Shown here one piece after another: positions 1 through 9,320 of a stretch of DNA of 64,000 nucleotides. The DNA lies in NCBI GenBank assembly GCA_951799405.1, contig OX637359.1, forward strand, positions 4,150,201-4,214,200, in the 5' to 3' direction. The translations under genes and the position numbers were made by a program. A model generated the notes under the pieces. It saw only the letters and a list, made by a program, of their open reading frames with translations, was not told where the DNA came from and made no database searches. Position 1 is the first letter of the stretch; the number at the start of each line of letters is the position of its first letter. The DNA comes from Agapetus fuscipes (Eukaryota; Arthropoda; Insecta; Trichoptera; Glossosomatidae).

Positions 1-160
1 AGAGTTTGTGTATTTAAACATTTAAGAGTTTGTGTATTCACACAGTGAAAATTCATTTTTATGAGGAATTATAAAAATATTAAAAAAAAACACAAAGTTT
101 TTTAAATCTTAAATTGAGTATTTATTTCACCTCGGGTACTTTCGACTTTATTTTTATTTT
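1..160 (-). mobile_element. H2 hammerhead-type repeat, core truncated
   Basis: On the minus strand this reads GAAAGTACCCGAGG, then an A/T-rich body, then the H2 end signature TTTTCACTGTGTGAATAC. The same end recurs near 37.58, 48.40 and 62.99 kb. The CTGA half of the ribozyme-like core is missing. The segment TTTGTGTATT appears twice in the first 45 bases. Confidence 0.5.
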
Positions 161-171
161 GAACAGGAATA

Positions 172-360
172 CAACAGCATATAGGTTGGTATGTGGCTGA
201 CCACCCATACTGTAAAAAAAAAAGGTTCACTTTGCCAATGTCACCCCTGTTTCAGGGAAGGACGGCAAGAGTTGCAGGGCTTATGTTCATTTGAGATTGG
301 GTTTTTATATTGTAGGCCCACATGCGGCATGTGTTAGCGCGAAGTTATACATGTCTGCTT
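172..360 (+). mobile_element. A-repeat, 5' part (interrupted)
   Basis: Matches the recurrent A-repeat: TATAGGTTGGTATG, GGCTGACCACCCATACTG, TTTCAGGGAAGGACGGCAAG, ending at ATGTCTGCTT. The element continues at 979-1040 after a 618-bp insertion. Confidence 0.8.
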
Positions 361-978
361 TGTTATGTTATTTTATAATAACATTGAAAGAACAATCCCG
401 AAGTGTGCAGTGTATGTTTGTGGGCCGAACGGAGCCGAACGGTCACGGAAGCGGCCGAACTGCACCGTATGAACTAATCAGGCCGTCGTTCGTTAGTTCC
501 TGGCGAGATGTGAAGTGAGTCAGACGTTAGCGACCAAGCACCAAGCGGTGCAGGAGGGGGCACTACGATGGAGCTCCCTCCCCCCCCATCTACTTGGATT
601 TCCTGCCAGCAAGGCACCCGCCTTGTGGACCAGAGGCATAGGAGCGCCCACCCAGAGGCTCCCACGTGTGGAGGCGTCCGCCCTGTGAACCGCCCGCGCC
701 GCTAGCCTGGGGCGCTGCCCCAGGCCTTCCGTTTAGAACTCCAGCCAACGGAATAGGGAGTGTTCTAGTGACAACCTGTAGGTCTGGCCAATCCCTTATT
801 TCCTCTTTTCCCCCCCATATTAGTACAGAAATAAACCCTTATTTGTTCATGTTTAACTTATCTTTTAATTATACAACCTTCCCAAGATATAAGTAAGCAA
901 TACCAAAGAAAGAACCCCACGCCCTGAGAGTGATGCTGATGAGAGCTAGCCGGATGTAAGTATCCTGAAGATACCTTA
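361..978 (+). repeat. About 620-bp direct repeat unit, copy 1
   Basis: Closely similar to 1178-1796, 817 bp downstream in the same orientation. Both begin near GTTATGTTATTTT, contain a GC-rich part with GCCGAACGGTCACGGAAG and ACCAAGCGGTGCA, and end near GCTAGCCGG. This copy sits inside an A-repeat. It carries AATAAA and starts TGTTATG, so it could be an LTR, but the other end does not confirm this. No coding potential is recognised. Confidence 0.65.
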
Positions 979-1040
979 ATGTAAATCTTAAATGATATAT
1001 ATCTTTGCAGCTTAGATAAGATTAGACTAGATAAATAAGA
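979..1040 (+). mobile_element. A-repeat, 3' part
   Basis: Resumes the A-repeat begun at 172: AATCTTAAATGATATATATC, TTTGCAGCTTAGAT and a short TAGAT-type tail. Confidence 0.7.
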
Positions 1041-1177
1041 TATTCATAAACAATTCCTTCCGCCTATTACCGTATTCTACAATTGTGTATTTTAACGTTT
1101 TAATCATATCAAATAAATTATTAAGAAAAATAAGAAAAAGCAAAACCCTAAACCAAAAAAAAAAAAAAGTATAAATC

Positions 1178-1796
1178 GTTATGTTATTTTTAAAATAACA
1201 TTTAAAATATCAAAAGTGTGCAGTGCATGTATCGTGGGCCAAACAGAGCCGAACGGTCACGGAAGCAACCGAACTGCGCCGTGCGATCTCATTCGGCCGT
1301 CTATTATCGCTCGCCAGTTCTCGGTGACCAGGCAGCAGGGTCAGACGTCGGCGACCATGCACCAAGCGGTGCAAGGGGGGGCATTTCAATGGAGCTCCCT
1401 CCCCTTCTACTTGGATTTCCTGCCAGCAAAGGAACTCGCCTTGTGGACCAAAGATGGGTGCAAGGAGCGCCCACCCAGGGGCTCAAAGGTGTGAAAGCGT
1501 CAGCCTTGTGAGTCGTCGCTGCCTGGGGCGCTACCTCAGGCTCTTAGTTTGGAACTCCTTAGGCTTAGTCTCCGTAAGCTTTCCGAAACAGGTCTGGCCA
1601 TTTATTGTTTCCCATTTCCAGTCCCTTATTAAGTAATAAATAAACCTATAGTTATGTCCTTTAAATCATGTTTCAATATACAACCCTTCCCAAAGTATAA
1701 AGTAAGCAACATAAAGAAAGAAACCCACGCCTTGAGAGTGATGCCGATGAAGCTAGCCGGAGTGAGTATCCTGTAGGTACGTCCTGGAGATACCTT
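1178..1796 (+). repeat. About 620-bp direct repeat unit, copy 2
   Basis: Second copy of the unit at 361-978, with many substitutions. Conserved blocks include GAGCCGAACGGTCACGGAAG, ACTTGGATTTCCTGCCAGCA and CACGCC followed by TTGAGAGTGATG. Much more GC-rich than its surroundings. Confidence 0.65.
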
Positions 1797-1929
1797 TCCA
1801 TGTAAAACCTCATATATATTCCTCATATAAATAAAAAAAAAAAACATCTCGTCCTCATGATGGGATAAAGAAAGAAAGGTCAGGAGAAACGGAGGGAGTA
1901 GAAATGTAATGCGCATACCAAACACGTCA

Positions 1930-2090
1930 ACTTGCTGAAGTCATTTTCAAGAGGACACTGTTACAAAATTACAAGACCAAAATCAATCAACCAATCTTGA
2001 AAATGACGTAGGTAAACCAAAAGTACTCGAGGTGAAATAAATACTCAATTGGTAAGATTAAAATTCTGTGTTTTGATAAAAAAATGTATA
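1930..2090. repeat. Degenerate H2 fold-back remnant
   Basis: GTCATTTTCAAGAGGACA at about 1938 is the inverse of TCTTGAAAATGACG at about 1993. It is followed by AAAGTACTCGAGGTGAAAT, the H2 stem III region and body. The hammerhead core is badly eroded. Confidence 0.45.
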
Positions 2091-2154
2091 CTTTCCCACA
2101 TACATATCTATTTTTGTAACTTCTGTCCACATTTCAGCATTTATTTTGTAACCA

Positions 2155-2264
2155 AAAGAAAAAAGGTTGGAATGAAGCTGACCTGTTACAAGTAAAGTCG
2201 CCAAGAGTTGTAAACTTTATGTTCATGAGAGTTTTGGTTTATTTTGTAAGTACATAATATGCAG
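2155..2264 (+). mobile_element. Diverged A-repeat fragment
   Basis: Weak but collinear match to the A-repeat: AGGTTGGAATGAAGCTGACC, GCCAAGAGTTG, TATGTTCATGAGAG, ending at ATATGCAG. The TIR element at 2265 abuts its end. Confidence 0.55.
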
Positions 2265-3002
2265 CATATCGTCGTTGTTCTGGCAATAGGTCGTATGTCA
2301 AGGGTTTTCGATTTCCTTTTTGAGATGCCTCATATTCGGGATATCCAAATTCGCTCACATCACTCCGCTGTTAAAAAAACTACACTGGCTTCGTTTCCCG
2401 GAGAGGGTGGTCTACCGTGTTTGTCTGATGGTATATAAAGCCATCAATGGCGTGGCTCCACCTTATCTGACTGACATGATTTCGCCTGTTGAGATGGGTG
2501 TGAGGAGGCAGACACTCAGATCTGCGGGCGATGGTGCGATCAATTTGGTTCAGCCGCACCGTCAGATCCGTACAAATTTTGGAGACCGTGCTTTCTGTGT
2601 TGCGGGTCCGGTGGAGTGGAACAGACTGCCACCCGGAGTGAAGAACTCCAAATCTATGGGCATATTTCGCGGAGCTCTTAAGACGCACCTTTTCAAAAAG
2701 TCTTATCCGTGATCGGAGAGGGCCCTTGAGGTGTGACACACACAAAAACGGCGCTCTCTTATCATGTGCAATTAAAAATAAATAAGCCTGATATATATAT
2801 ATATATGCCATTTGATGGGAAAAAAGTCATTTTATGTAGCTACAATACCTCCCATGTCACACATTATCATCAGTACAGTTTGGTTTATGACATGGGAGTT
2901 ATTTTAATTGTATAAAATGTTTCTTTCCCTATAAAATGGTATCATAAAGGGGAAGTCGAAATTTTTTGACATATGACCTATTGCCAGAACAACGACGATA
3001 TG
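2265..3002. mobile_element. TIR-flanked DNA element carrying an L2 LINE fragment
   Basis: The left end CATATCGTCGTTGTTCTGGC and its continuation to 2301 is the inverse complement of 2966-3002, with about one mismatch in 37 bp. Weaker inverse similarity continues inward for about 25 bp. Inside lie an L2-like LINE fragment (2320-2765) and a smaller hairpin with CTCCCATGTCA arms at about 2850 and 2890. I see no transposase and no clear target duplication. Confidence 0.65.
2320..2712 (+). pseudogene. L2/CR1-like LINE reverse transcriptase C-terminus (fragment)
   Basis: An open 130-codon stretch matches the C-terminal domain downstream of the reverse transcriptase in L2/CR1-group LINEs. The order of motifs is ITPLLKKLHWL near residue 14, VYKAINGVAPPYL near 43, RQTLRSAG, NFGDRAFCVAGPVEWNRLPP near 87, and KTHLFKKSYP at the end. 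The RT catalytic region is absent, so this is a 5'-truncated copy. A stop follows directly. The 3' untranslated part, with CCTTGAGGTGTGACACACAC, runs to about 2765 and is the same sequence found as the tail of most B-SINEs. The copy at 8532-9320 is a longer relative. Confidence 0.8.
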
Positions 3003-3333
3003 TAACCGTTAAAAAATCCTCTTTTGCCACTTGTAAACTTATTTTCTTTTCATCTGTTCACTTCTAAATGAGCAAAATTAAAAGCTTTCTCTCCATAGTG
3101 TTTGCAACAAAACCCTTAACTGTTCACACATGAGTTACGACTACTAATTTTTTTACAACTGACGTTTAACTTGACTCGTTTCTTCCGGCTCTACGCGGCT
3201 TTATTGACCATTAGAAACGTAAAAAGTAACTGTAAACACACCTTTATGGTTCAAATGACTTAGTACGCTTACAATTAAATGTAGATTACACTCATATGAG
3301 ACTTTTATTCTTACAATTACAATTAACTTAGGT
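3003..3333. other. Unassigned A/T-rich DNA
   Basis: No repeat family or coding stretch recognised. Confidence 0.3.
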
Positions 3334-3562
3334 CAGTGGCGAAGGATGCCATACAAGCCGTTTTCCATCGGTTTCCCGTTTAAAATGAGGCAGAAATGAT
3401 AATAAAGTAGACTGCATGGTTTCAATGGGGGAACAATACGTATTGTTTCTTTGGTTTTAAATGTATTTTTTTACTTTGTGCCTATATTTTTTAACTACTT
3501 TATTACATCATTTTAAAAGGGAAGCCGATGGAAACCGGCTTGTATGGCACCCTTCGCCACTG
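3334..3562. mobile_element. TIR MITE, 229 bp
   Basis: Ends are CAGTGGCGAAGG and its inverse CCTTCGCCACTG. The inverted similarity extends about 65 bp, including GCCATACAAGCCG and TTCCATCGG. No transposase and no convincing target duplication, so the superfamily is open (hAT-like ends are possible). Confidence 0.75.
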
Positions 3563-3571
3563 TTAAGTAGT

Positions 3572-3755
3572 TAGAAATATGGTTCACTTTTCTAATCTCA
3601 CCCCAGTTTCAGGGAAGGTCGGTAAGAGTTGCAGGGTTTATGTTCATTTGAGATTGGTTTTTTTTTATGTTGTAAGTCCACACGTGGCATGTGTAAGCGC
3701 GAACTTATGCGTGCCTGCTTATGGCAATGCATTTCATATGAATCCTTAACGTAAT
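3572..3755 (+). mobile_element. A-repeat, 5'-truncated
   Basis: Contains GGTTCACTTTTCTAATCTC, CAGTTTCAGGGAAGGTCGG, GCATGTGTAAGCGCGAAC and ATGCATTTCATATGAATCC. The usual TAGATT tail is lost. Confidence 0.75.
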
Positions 3756-3784
3756 TGTTTTAATTTTCTTATTTACAAAAAATA

Positions 3785-4035
3785 GATTTTAAGAGGAATG
3801 CCATTCCCCAACTTATTCTGCCTGGCCAGAAACAGGTGTTAATATTATCTTTTAATAATAATTAATTATTGTGTAATTTAATAACTTATTAATAAATAAT
3901 TATATATTATTATGTTGAACCAGGGTCAAAGTAATGGTCCCATGGCCCAGGCGGGGATCAAACCAACCTTATTCTATTCCAAATACGCTAGAAAGAATAG
4001 CCCACTTGCCCCCCTCGGCCATAACACCGATTAAA
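3785..4035 (-). mobile_element. D-SINE, diverged
   Basis: Minus-strand order is GGTGTTATGGCCGAGGG (head), a B-box-like GGTTTGATCCCCGCC, GACCCTGGTTCAACA, an A/T-rich stretch, then TGGCCAGGCAGAATAAG and GGAATGGCATTCCTCT. The same block order is found at 12449-12662 and 28688-28805. Confidence 0.6.
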
Positions 4036-4452
4036 ATATATCTTTGTAATTTAGATTATAGATTAAATCTATTTCAGATGCATTTTCTCAAACAAGAGTC
4101 GAGATCTTGCCTTCATAAGCCTCTATACCCTGAGTTTAAAACTTTATTTATAAAAAATGGATGAAAACTAAAGCGCTCACCATTGGCGCTCCTTTGGAGT
4201 CAATACATTTTTTGAAATACGTAATGGCTTAGTTTTAACAAAGGATTTCAAACTTGGCGTTCTGAGAACAGATTAATATACATATAAACATGTACATTCA
4301 TATGTTGGAAGTGTGTGCATGTAAAGACACACTCCCGAGACTCGGGTCACTTTGTGCGCTTATACGAAACTGTAGACTTTACACGACAAGCTTGAATGCC
4401 AGCTTTGAATGAAGAAAATAAAACCAAAAACGCTTTAACTAAAATGTATTTT
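4036..4452. other. Unassigned
   Basis: No recognised gene or repeat. Apparently unique, A/T-rich. Confidence 0.3.
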
Positions 4453-4530
4453 TCGGGTAAGCTTGCGCTTACAAATAAGAAGATAAGTCCCAAATCTCAA
4501 TTGAACATAAGCCCTGTACCTGTTGCCACT
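4453..4530 (-). mobile_element. A-repeat fragment
   Basis: Minus-strand GGCTTATGTTCAATTGAGAT and TTGTAAGCGCAAGC match the middle of the A-repeat. Confidence 0.5.
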
Positions 4531-4544
4531 GTGCTTTGTTTTAA

Positions 4545-5275
4545 AATATATTTGTGAAGAGGAATGCAATTCACCAACCAATTTTTACGGGCCAGAAAGA
4601 GGTGTTACCGTTAGTAATTATTAATTCAGTAAATACTGAATTCCTTACTTACTTAGTCAGCCACTTCTTGTCCACTGCTGGACATAGACCTCCCCCATAT
4701 CTCTCCAGGCGTCTCTGTCCTGGGCTCACTGCATCCAGTAACCAGTAACTCTTTTAATATCATCTGACCATCGTGTAAGAGGCCTGCCTCTAGTTCTTTT
4801 GTCTTCACGAGGTCTCCATTTTACCACTCTTTTCGTTCATCTTTGTTCGCTCAATCTGGCAATATGCCCTGCCCACGACCACTTCTGCTTTGCCACTCTT
4901 TTGACTATGTCAGCAACTCCCGATCTTCTACGTATTTCGTTTCTGATCCGACAGTCTTATGTGTAGCATAGCTCTTTCGTGTTTTTGTTGTGCTACACAG
5001 AGTTTCCTGATAGTCAATTTGGTGAGAGTTAGTGTCTTTGCTTCGTAAGTCATAACTGGCAGGACATACTGGTCGTACATTTCCCGTTTCAGGCATTGGG
5101 GGATGTTGCTGGTGAAGAACTTCTTAAGATTGCCATAGGTCTGAATTATTAATTAATAAGTACCCACGAGGGTCGAAGTAATTGTCGATAAGACATGACG
5201 CGGGTAAGGTTTGAACTAGCGTTAGTGTCAATAACGTTAATTCGAGCGCCGACAACTTATCCCTTTCCATCCCAG
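4545..5275 (-). mobile_element. D-SINE interrupted by an RTE insertion
   Basis: The 3' portion lies at 4545-4626 (GAGGAATGCAATTCACCAAC read on the plus strand). The head portion lies at 5144-5275, with an antisense B-box-like block around 5210. The two are separated by a 517-bp RTE fragment flanked by AATTATTAATT at 4616-4626 and 5144-5154. Confidence 0.65.
4627..5143 (-). pseudogene. RTE-type LINE 3' coding fragment
   Basis: Minus-strand translation gives the C-terminal region typical of RTE endonuclease/reverse transcriptase polyproteins. An early block resembles FDQYVLPVMTYE. Near the end are RGRPLTRWSDDIKRVTGYWMQ-like and DAWRDMGEVYVQQWT blocks. Frameshifts and a stop break the frame. 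The fragment is 5'-truncated and flanked by a perfect 11-bp duplication (AATTATTAATT), showing retroposition into the D-SINE. Confidence 0.75.
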
Positions 5276-5289
5276 CGACAAATATACTT

Positions 5290-5372
5290 TTTTTTTATCC
5301 TGTGCGAGAGACTCCCTAGATTTCAGAAAATTCAGATGTTAAGACTTGTTGTAGTGCCATAGAGGTTTTTAT
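5290..5372 (-). repeat. K-type LINE 3'-end fragment
   Basis: Contains GCGAGAGACTCCCTAGATTT and TTGTAGTGCCATAGAGG on the plus strand. These match the 3' end of the LINE at 39795-40255 and the tail of the SINE at 6608-7042. Confidence 0.6.
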
Positions 5373-6164
5373 TGATTAAACATATCAGTTTTTTGTTATA
5401 TAATACGCTGTACTAAGGAAGGCAAATCGAACATACTATTCATCATTTTTTAAATGCCAAGTACATCGGACTGCTTTTTTTTTCAATAGGGTAATTGCAG
5501 TGGTTGGGAAAACGATTTAAAGTACTATGGTTGTGTAGACAATATTTCAAGGATCACAACCATATATTCTTGAAGTCGTAAAAATAAAGATATCATTGAT
5601 AATTTTCAAAAATAAAATGTCGAGAATTTGAATCGTGCCAAAACGCAGCGCGACCGACTAGCCACGCTGTGACGTCAACATTACGTAGATAGATCCATCG
5701 GTCGTAGAAGACCTAACGGTACACTCCATACATCGTAAGATCCATTGACGTCACATCCGCCTAAATAAAAAAATGACCTGTTTTGCCGGAAATCGAAAAT
5801 GGGCGAACTTTACAGAGCTACAATTTAAAAACTAAGCCAGATATATTTTTTTTAAAACGCAGATGCATTTTTTAAAAGGTAGTTTATCATTTTACGAAAT
5901 AAAAAAAAAAGTGAAATTATCCTATTCTGTAACCTGCCCGTGTATAAGCGCCTAAAGAGTATCTTTGTCGGGAATCTGTACTACTATTGCAGCTTAGTCC
6001 GCCTCAGACTGGTCTTTGGTTCACTTGATGTGTGTCTGTGCCCTACACCAGGCGAGTATGTGCTCCTCTAGCGGCTGGAACTGCTTTAGTTTGTGTAGAC
6101 AGGGAAATCACAACTCAAATACCCGAACACAAGTATTAATACAAGGTAAAAATAGTTACTTATT
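5373..6164. other. Unassigned
   Basis: No confident feature. The region around 5640-5770 is less A/T-rich but has no open frame of note. Confidence 0.3.
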
Positions 6165-6595
6165 TATCTATCTAATCTAATCTAATCAAATCTAAGCTGC
6201 AAAGATATTTATCATTTAAGATTTATATTAAATGCATTCCCACAAGCAGATATGTAGAATTTCGCGCTAACACATGCCGCATGTGGACCTACAATATAAA
6301 AACCCAATCTCAAATGAACATAAGCCTTGTAACTCTTGCCGTCCTTCCCTGAAACAGGGGTGACATTGGCAAAGTGAACCAATTTTTTACAGTATGGGTG
6401 GTCAGCTGCATAACAACCTATAAGTCAAGGAACATACATGACAAATTACATTTTTTTTAAAAATCAATAAATAACAATACATACATGGACATAAAAAACT
6501 AAATCATAAAACCAATTTCACTTTAACAAACCCTAGCCGCCAACATCACAGATCAACCGCCATTTCTTTCTATCCTTGCATACTTCTTTCATTTA
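6165..6595 (-). mobile_element. RTE-A 3' end: C-terminal codons, UTR and full A-repeat
   Basis: A TAATC tail at 6168-6200 is followed on the minus strand by a complete A-repeat to 6440. Upstream of it (6441-6595) is a short UTR preceded by RTE-type C-terminal codons (minus-strand GTATGCAAGGATAGAAAG, encoding VCKDRK). This links the A-repeat to an RTE-like LINE. Confidence 0.75.
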
Positions 6596-6607
6596 TAATA
6601 TTTTTTT

Positions 6608-7042
6608 AGTTTTTTTTAAGATATCCTATGCGGGAGACTTCCTAGATTCCGGAGACTCTAAAGGTCTACGACACTTATTGTAGTGCCGTAGAGGTGTTTA
6701 CGAGTTGGGTCGTCACTACAAAGCGCCAATACTCAAGCAAGACCCAGCTGTAAGGCTGGATGAACCTTTTTAGTGACCGGTCTTTGGTGAAGGTTTTTTT
6801 TATGGACCATTCAACCTGGCGAAGAGCAAACGTATATAAATGGTATGTTTTTTGTGCTCCACCGGGATTCGAATCTACAACCTTCCATTGAGGAGTCCGA
6901 AGAGTTGCCACTGGATTACGGACCGGTCCAAGAAATGCCAACGACCCGCGGTCACCCATCCAAGTACTATCCGCGACCAATGTTGCTTTACTTCGGTGAT
7001 AGGACGAGAACCGGTGCTTTCAACATGGTAAAGTCGCTGGCG
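6608..7042 (-). mobile_element. Full-length B-SINE: 5S rRNA head + tRNA-like unit + K-type LINE tail
   Basis: Read on the minus strand, 7042-6938 is a nearly complete 5S rRNA-like sequence starting GCCAGCGAC and ending GGGTCGTTGGC. It includes ACCGGTTCTCGTCC, ATCACCGAAG and AGTACTTGGATGGGTGACC, which cover the internal Pol III control region. A tRNA-like unit follows at 6929-6860, with GACCGGTCCGTAATCCAGTG (A-box region) and GATTCGAATCCC (B-box region). Next is the common B body (ATGGACCATTCAACC, AAGACCGGTCACTAAA). From about 6700 to 6608 the tail is not the L2 type but matches the 3' end of the Daphne/Kendo-like LINE at 39.8 kb (CGGCACTACAATAAGTGTCG, GTCTCCCGCATAGG). No clear target duplication was found. 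Confidence 0.8.
6938..7042 (-). repeat. 5S rRNA-derived SINE head
   Basis: About 105 bp collinear with animal 5S rRNA from its first bases to its last. It lies directly upstream of a tRNA-like SINE unit, so it is a SINE promoter module rather than a 5S gene. It has substitutions in the A-box region (AAGTAAAGCAACATTGG) and no oligo-T terminator at its end. Confidence 0.8.
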
Positions 7043-7182
7043 AATCTAGAAAGGGTTACGCTAATATTTATATCGGTGAAAGTTTTCGTTAGACCAATCA
7101 TGACATATCATCCCCCAGTGATAGTTTGGCTTATCTACAATTCGACTCAAAGATGACGATTCAATGAAATTTGACGGAGCTG

Positions 7183-7400
7183 TACGCCAACTACTTCATT
7201 TGAAGAGGGGGTTTCCCAGCTCCCGAGGGAGCCGGTACTCATTTCTTGGGTAGGCTCAGCAAACCTTGCCGGTATTTTATTTTAGGTTTTTTTTAAATAA
7301 ACACCGAAACGGGAAATCATTCCTGACACCCTGCGGTGGGATTCGAACCGCAGTTCTCGTCGTGGAGTGCAAACACTCTACCAACTAATCGAGCGAACGA
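7183..7400 (-). mobile_element. C-SINE
   Basis: The minus strand carries GCTCGATTAGTTGGTAGAG (A-box region), GGTTCGAATCCCACC (B-box), GTGTCAGGAATGATTTCCCG and the GGGAGCTGGGAAACCCCC block. The 3' terminal part is missing. Confidence 0.75.
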
Positions 7401-7459
7401 GTGAATAAATTGATCAATGGATTCAGTAGTTGTTGAGTTTATAATAGTTTCATTTGCTT

Positions 7460-7575
7460 AATTAGCAACATGTGAACTTAAAAAATAAAACCAAAATTTT
7501 AAATGAACAGCGAGCTCTGCAACTCTCACGTACCTTCCTTGAAACAAAGAATACATTGGTGAAGTGAACTATTTT
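7460..7575 (-). mobile_element. A-repeat fragment, left arm of an inverted pair
   Basis: The plus strand reads AAATGAACAGCGAGCTCTGC, then TGAACTATTTTTACAGTATG, the inverse of the A-repeat 5' half. It abuts a plus-oriented copy head to head. Confidence 0.65.
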
Positions 7576-7795
7576 TACAGTATGCCTTGCCAGTTCACTT
7601 CGCCAATGTCACCCCTGTTTCAGGGACGGACGGCAAGAGTTGCAGGGTGTATGCGCATTTGAGATTTGGTTTTTATGTTGTAGGTTCACATGTAGCATGT
7701 GCAAGCGCGAACTTGTACGTGTCTGCTTGTGTAAATGCATGTAATGTGAATCTTCAATGTAACATATCTTTGCAACTTAGATTAGATTAGAACCA
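7576..7795 (+). mobile_element. A-repeat, right arm of an inverted pair
   Basis: TTCACTTCGCCAATGTCACC, GCAAGAGTTGCAGGGTG, AAGCGCGAACTTGTACGTG and a TTAGATTAGATTAG tail. Confidence 0.75.
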
Positions 7796-7799
7796 ACCG

Positions 7800-8230
7800 T
7801 TTATGTTGCTGACTGTTATGACTCTGGAGGAAATGAAAGAAGTGTGTAAGGACAGAAAGAAATGGTGGTTGATCTATGATGTTGGCGGCTAGGGTTTTTT
7901 AAATAAGAATTTGTTTTCTGTTAGTTTTTTATGTCCATACATATTATAATTTGTTGATTATATGTGTATGTTCCTTGACTTATAGGTTGGTATGCGGCTG
8001 ACCACCCATGCTGTAGAAAATGGTTTACTCTGCCAATGTCAACCCTGTCTTCAGGGAAAATCGGCAAGAGTTGCAGGGTGTATGCCCATGTGAGTTTCGT
8101 GTTTTTTGTATTGTAGGACCACATGCGGCATGTTTAAGCGCGAACTTGTGCATGTCTGTTTGTTAAAGTGCATATAATGTGAATCTTTAATGTTACATAT
8201 ATTTTGCAACTTAGATTAGATTACTTTATA
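7800..8230 (+). mobile_element. RTE-A 3' end: C-terminal codons, UTR and A-repeat
   Basis: 7806-7893 encodes MTLEEMKEVCKDRKKW and a short terminus before a stop. A UTR of about 80 bp follows. The A-repeat starts at GACTTATAGGTTGGTATGCG and ends in TTAGATTAGATTA. This copy most clearly shows that the A-repeat is the 3' terminal region of an RTE-like LINE. Confidence 0.8.
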
Positions 8231-8531
8231 ATTAATAGCAAAATGGTTTACACTAGATAATATTAAACAAAGTGTACTTTTTCGTATTATGTTATCAAAT
8301 ATTGAAGGCGTTTAGTCTAAGAATGGCTTGACCCATTTCTTGGGGACATGCCGGTGCGGCAGGGACGCTAAACCATGCGATGCCCACCGGACTATGAATA
8401 AATTGCCAGAGATAGTGGCGCCCGGTAAACACGTTCAAGGGAAAATGTATCGCCCCACTGGAATCGGATTTATGTGCGGGTTTTCTTTTTATCATTGTAA
8501 ACTAGGAATAGCTGTAAGGAAATACAAGTGC
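8231..8531. other. Unassigned, includes a short GC-richer open stretch
   Basis: An open frame on the plus strand at 8328-8594 shows no family resemblance and runs into LINE sequence, so I do not call it a gene. Confidence 0.3.
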
Positions 8532-9320
8532 ACTTTGAAATCGAAGATATATACTTATATATACAATGATAATTTATTTATAAGGTACACATAATTGAAG
8601 AGCGACGTTTTTGTATGTGTCACTACTCAAGGGCCCTCTCAAATCACGGATAAGATTTTTTGTAAAGATGCGTCTTTAGTGCTCCTTTAAAGATACCAAC
8701 AGTTTCTGCCTTCCTCACATTAGGTGGAAGTCTGCTCCACTTCATTGGGCCCGCAAACCGGAAAGCACGGTCCCCAAAATTAGTGCGTGTCTCACGTGAC
8801 GGCTGGACTAAGTCAATCACCCTACACTCTGCAGATCTGAGAGTTTGACGTCTCAAATCTATCTCAACAGGTGAGAACATTTCAGACAGGTATGAAGGAG
8901 CCATACCATTGACAGCTTTGTAAACCATTAGACAGACACAGTAGAGCACCCTCTCCGGAAAACGAAGCCAATGCAGTTTTTTCAATAATGGAGTAAAATG
9001 ATTAAATTTGGACATCCCAAATATGAGTCTTGCTGCAGAGTTCAGCACAGATTGAAGCCGGCTGAACTGTTTTTTCAGCTGACCTATATACAGCGTTGAG
9101 CAATAGTCAATCCGAGACATCACAAAAGCGTTAACCAGGGTCCTGACCGCCCCTGAAGGTAAACATCTCCTGATTGCCTTTATCTGGCGAAGTTCAAAAA
9201 ACGAGGAGGATACCGTGTTATTCAACTGCTCTCCCATTGTGAGGAGACATATATTTCTTATATCGTTGGGATGGTCGAGGGAATAAGACGTTGGCACTGG
9301 AATTTGCGTTATTGACACTA
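8532..9320 (-). mobile_element. 5'-truncated L2/CR1-like LINE, including 3' UTR
   Basis: Encloses the coding fragment above plus the 3' UTR, which on the minus strand reads GAGAGGGCCCTTGAGTAGTG and CACATACAAAAACG before an A/T-rich end. It is the best-preserved donor candidate for the B-SINE tail in this window. Confidence 0.8.
8644..9318 (-). pseudogene. L2/CR1-like LINE, RT C-terminal part
   Basis: The open frame of about 224 codons has the order seen in L2-group LINEs: FFELRQIKAIRRCLP near residue 40, FVMSRIDYCSTLY near 64, SRLQSVLNSAARLIFG near 86, FTPLLKKLHWLRFPERV near 107, APSYL, NFGDRAFRFAGPMKWSRLPP near 182, and KTHLYKKSYP at the end. The catalytic FADD box and the endonuclease lie upstream and are missing. 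The 3' UTR (8532-8643) contains the block shared with B-SINE tails. A D-SINE begins right at its 5' break. Confidence 0.85.

Noticed and set aside
6165..6200. TAATC/TAGATT runs as a CRISPR array or functional satellite
   Set aside because: They are the 3' tails of A-repeats and occur only at the ends of those elements.
6938..7042. A genuine 5S rRNA gene
   Set aside because: It is substituted in the A-box region, has no oligo-T terminator and is fused to a tRNA-like SINE unit, as in the copy at 22231.
7587..7790. Recurrent frames of 60-75 codons with MPVHFANVTP- or MRLTTHTVKN-like starts, as a gene family
   Set aside because: All lie inside A-repeats and are the same repeat read in one frame; copies have stops and frameshifts without a coding pattern.
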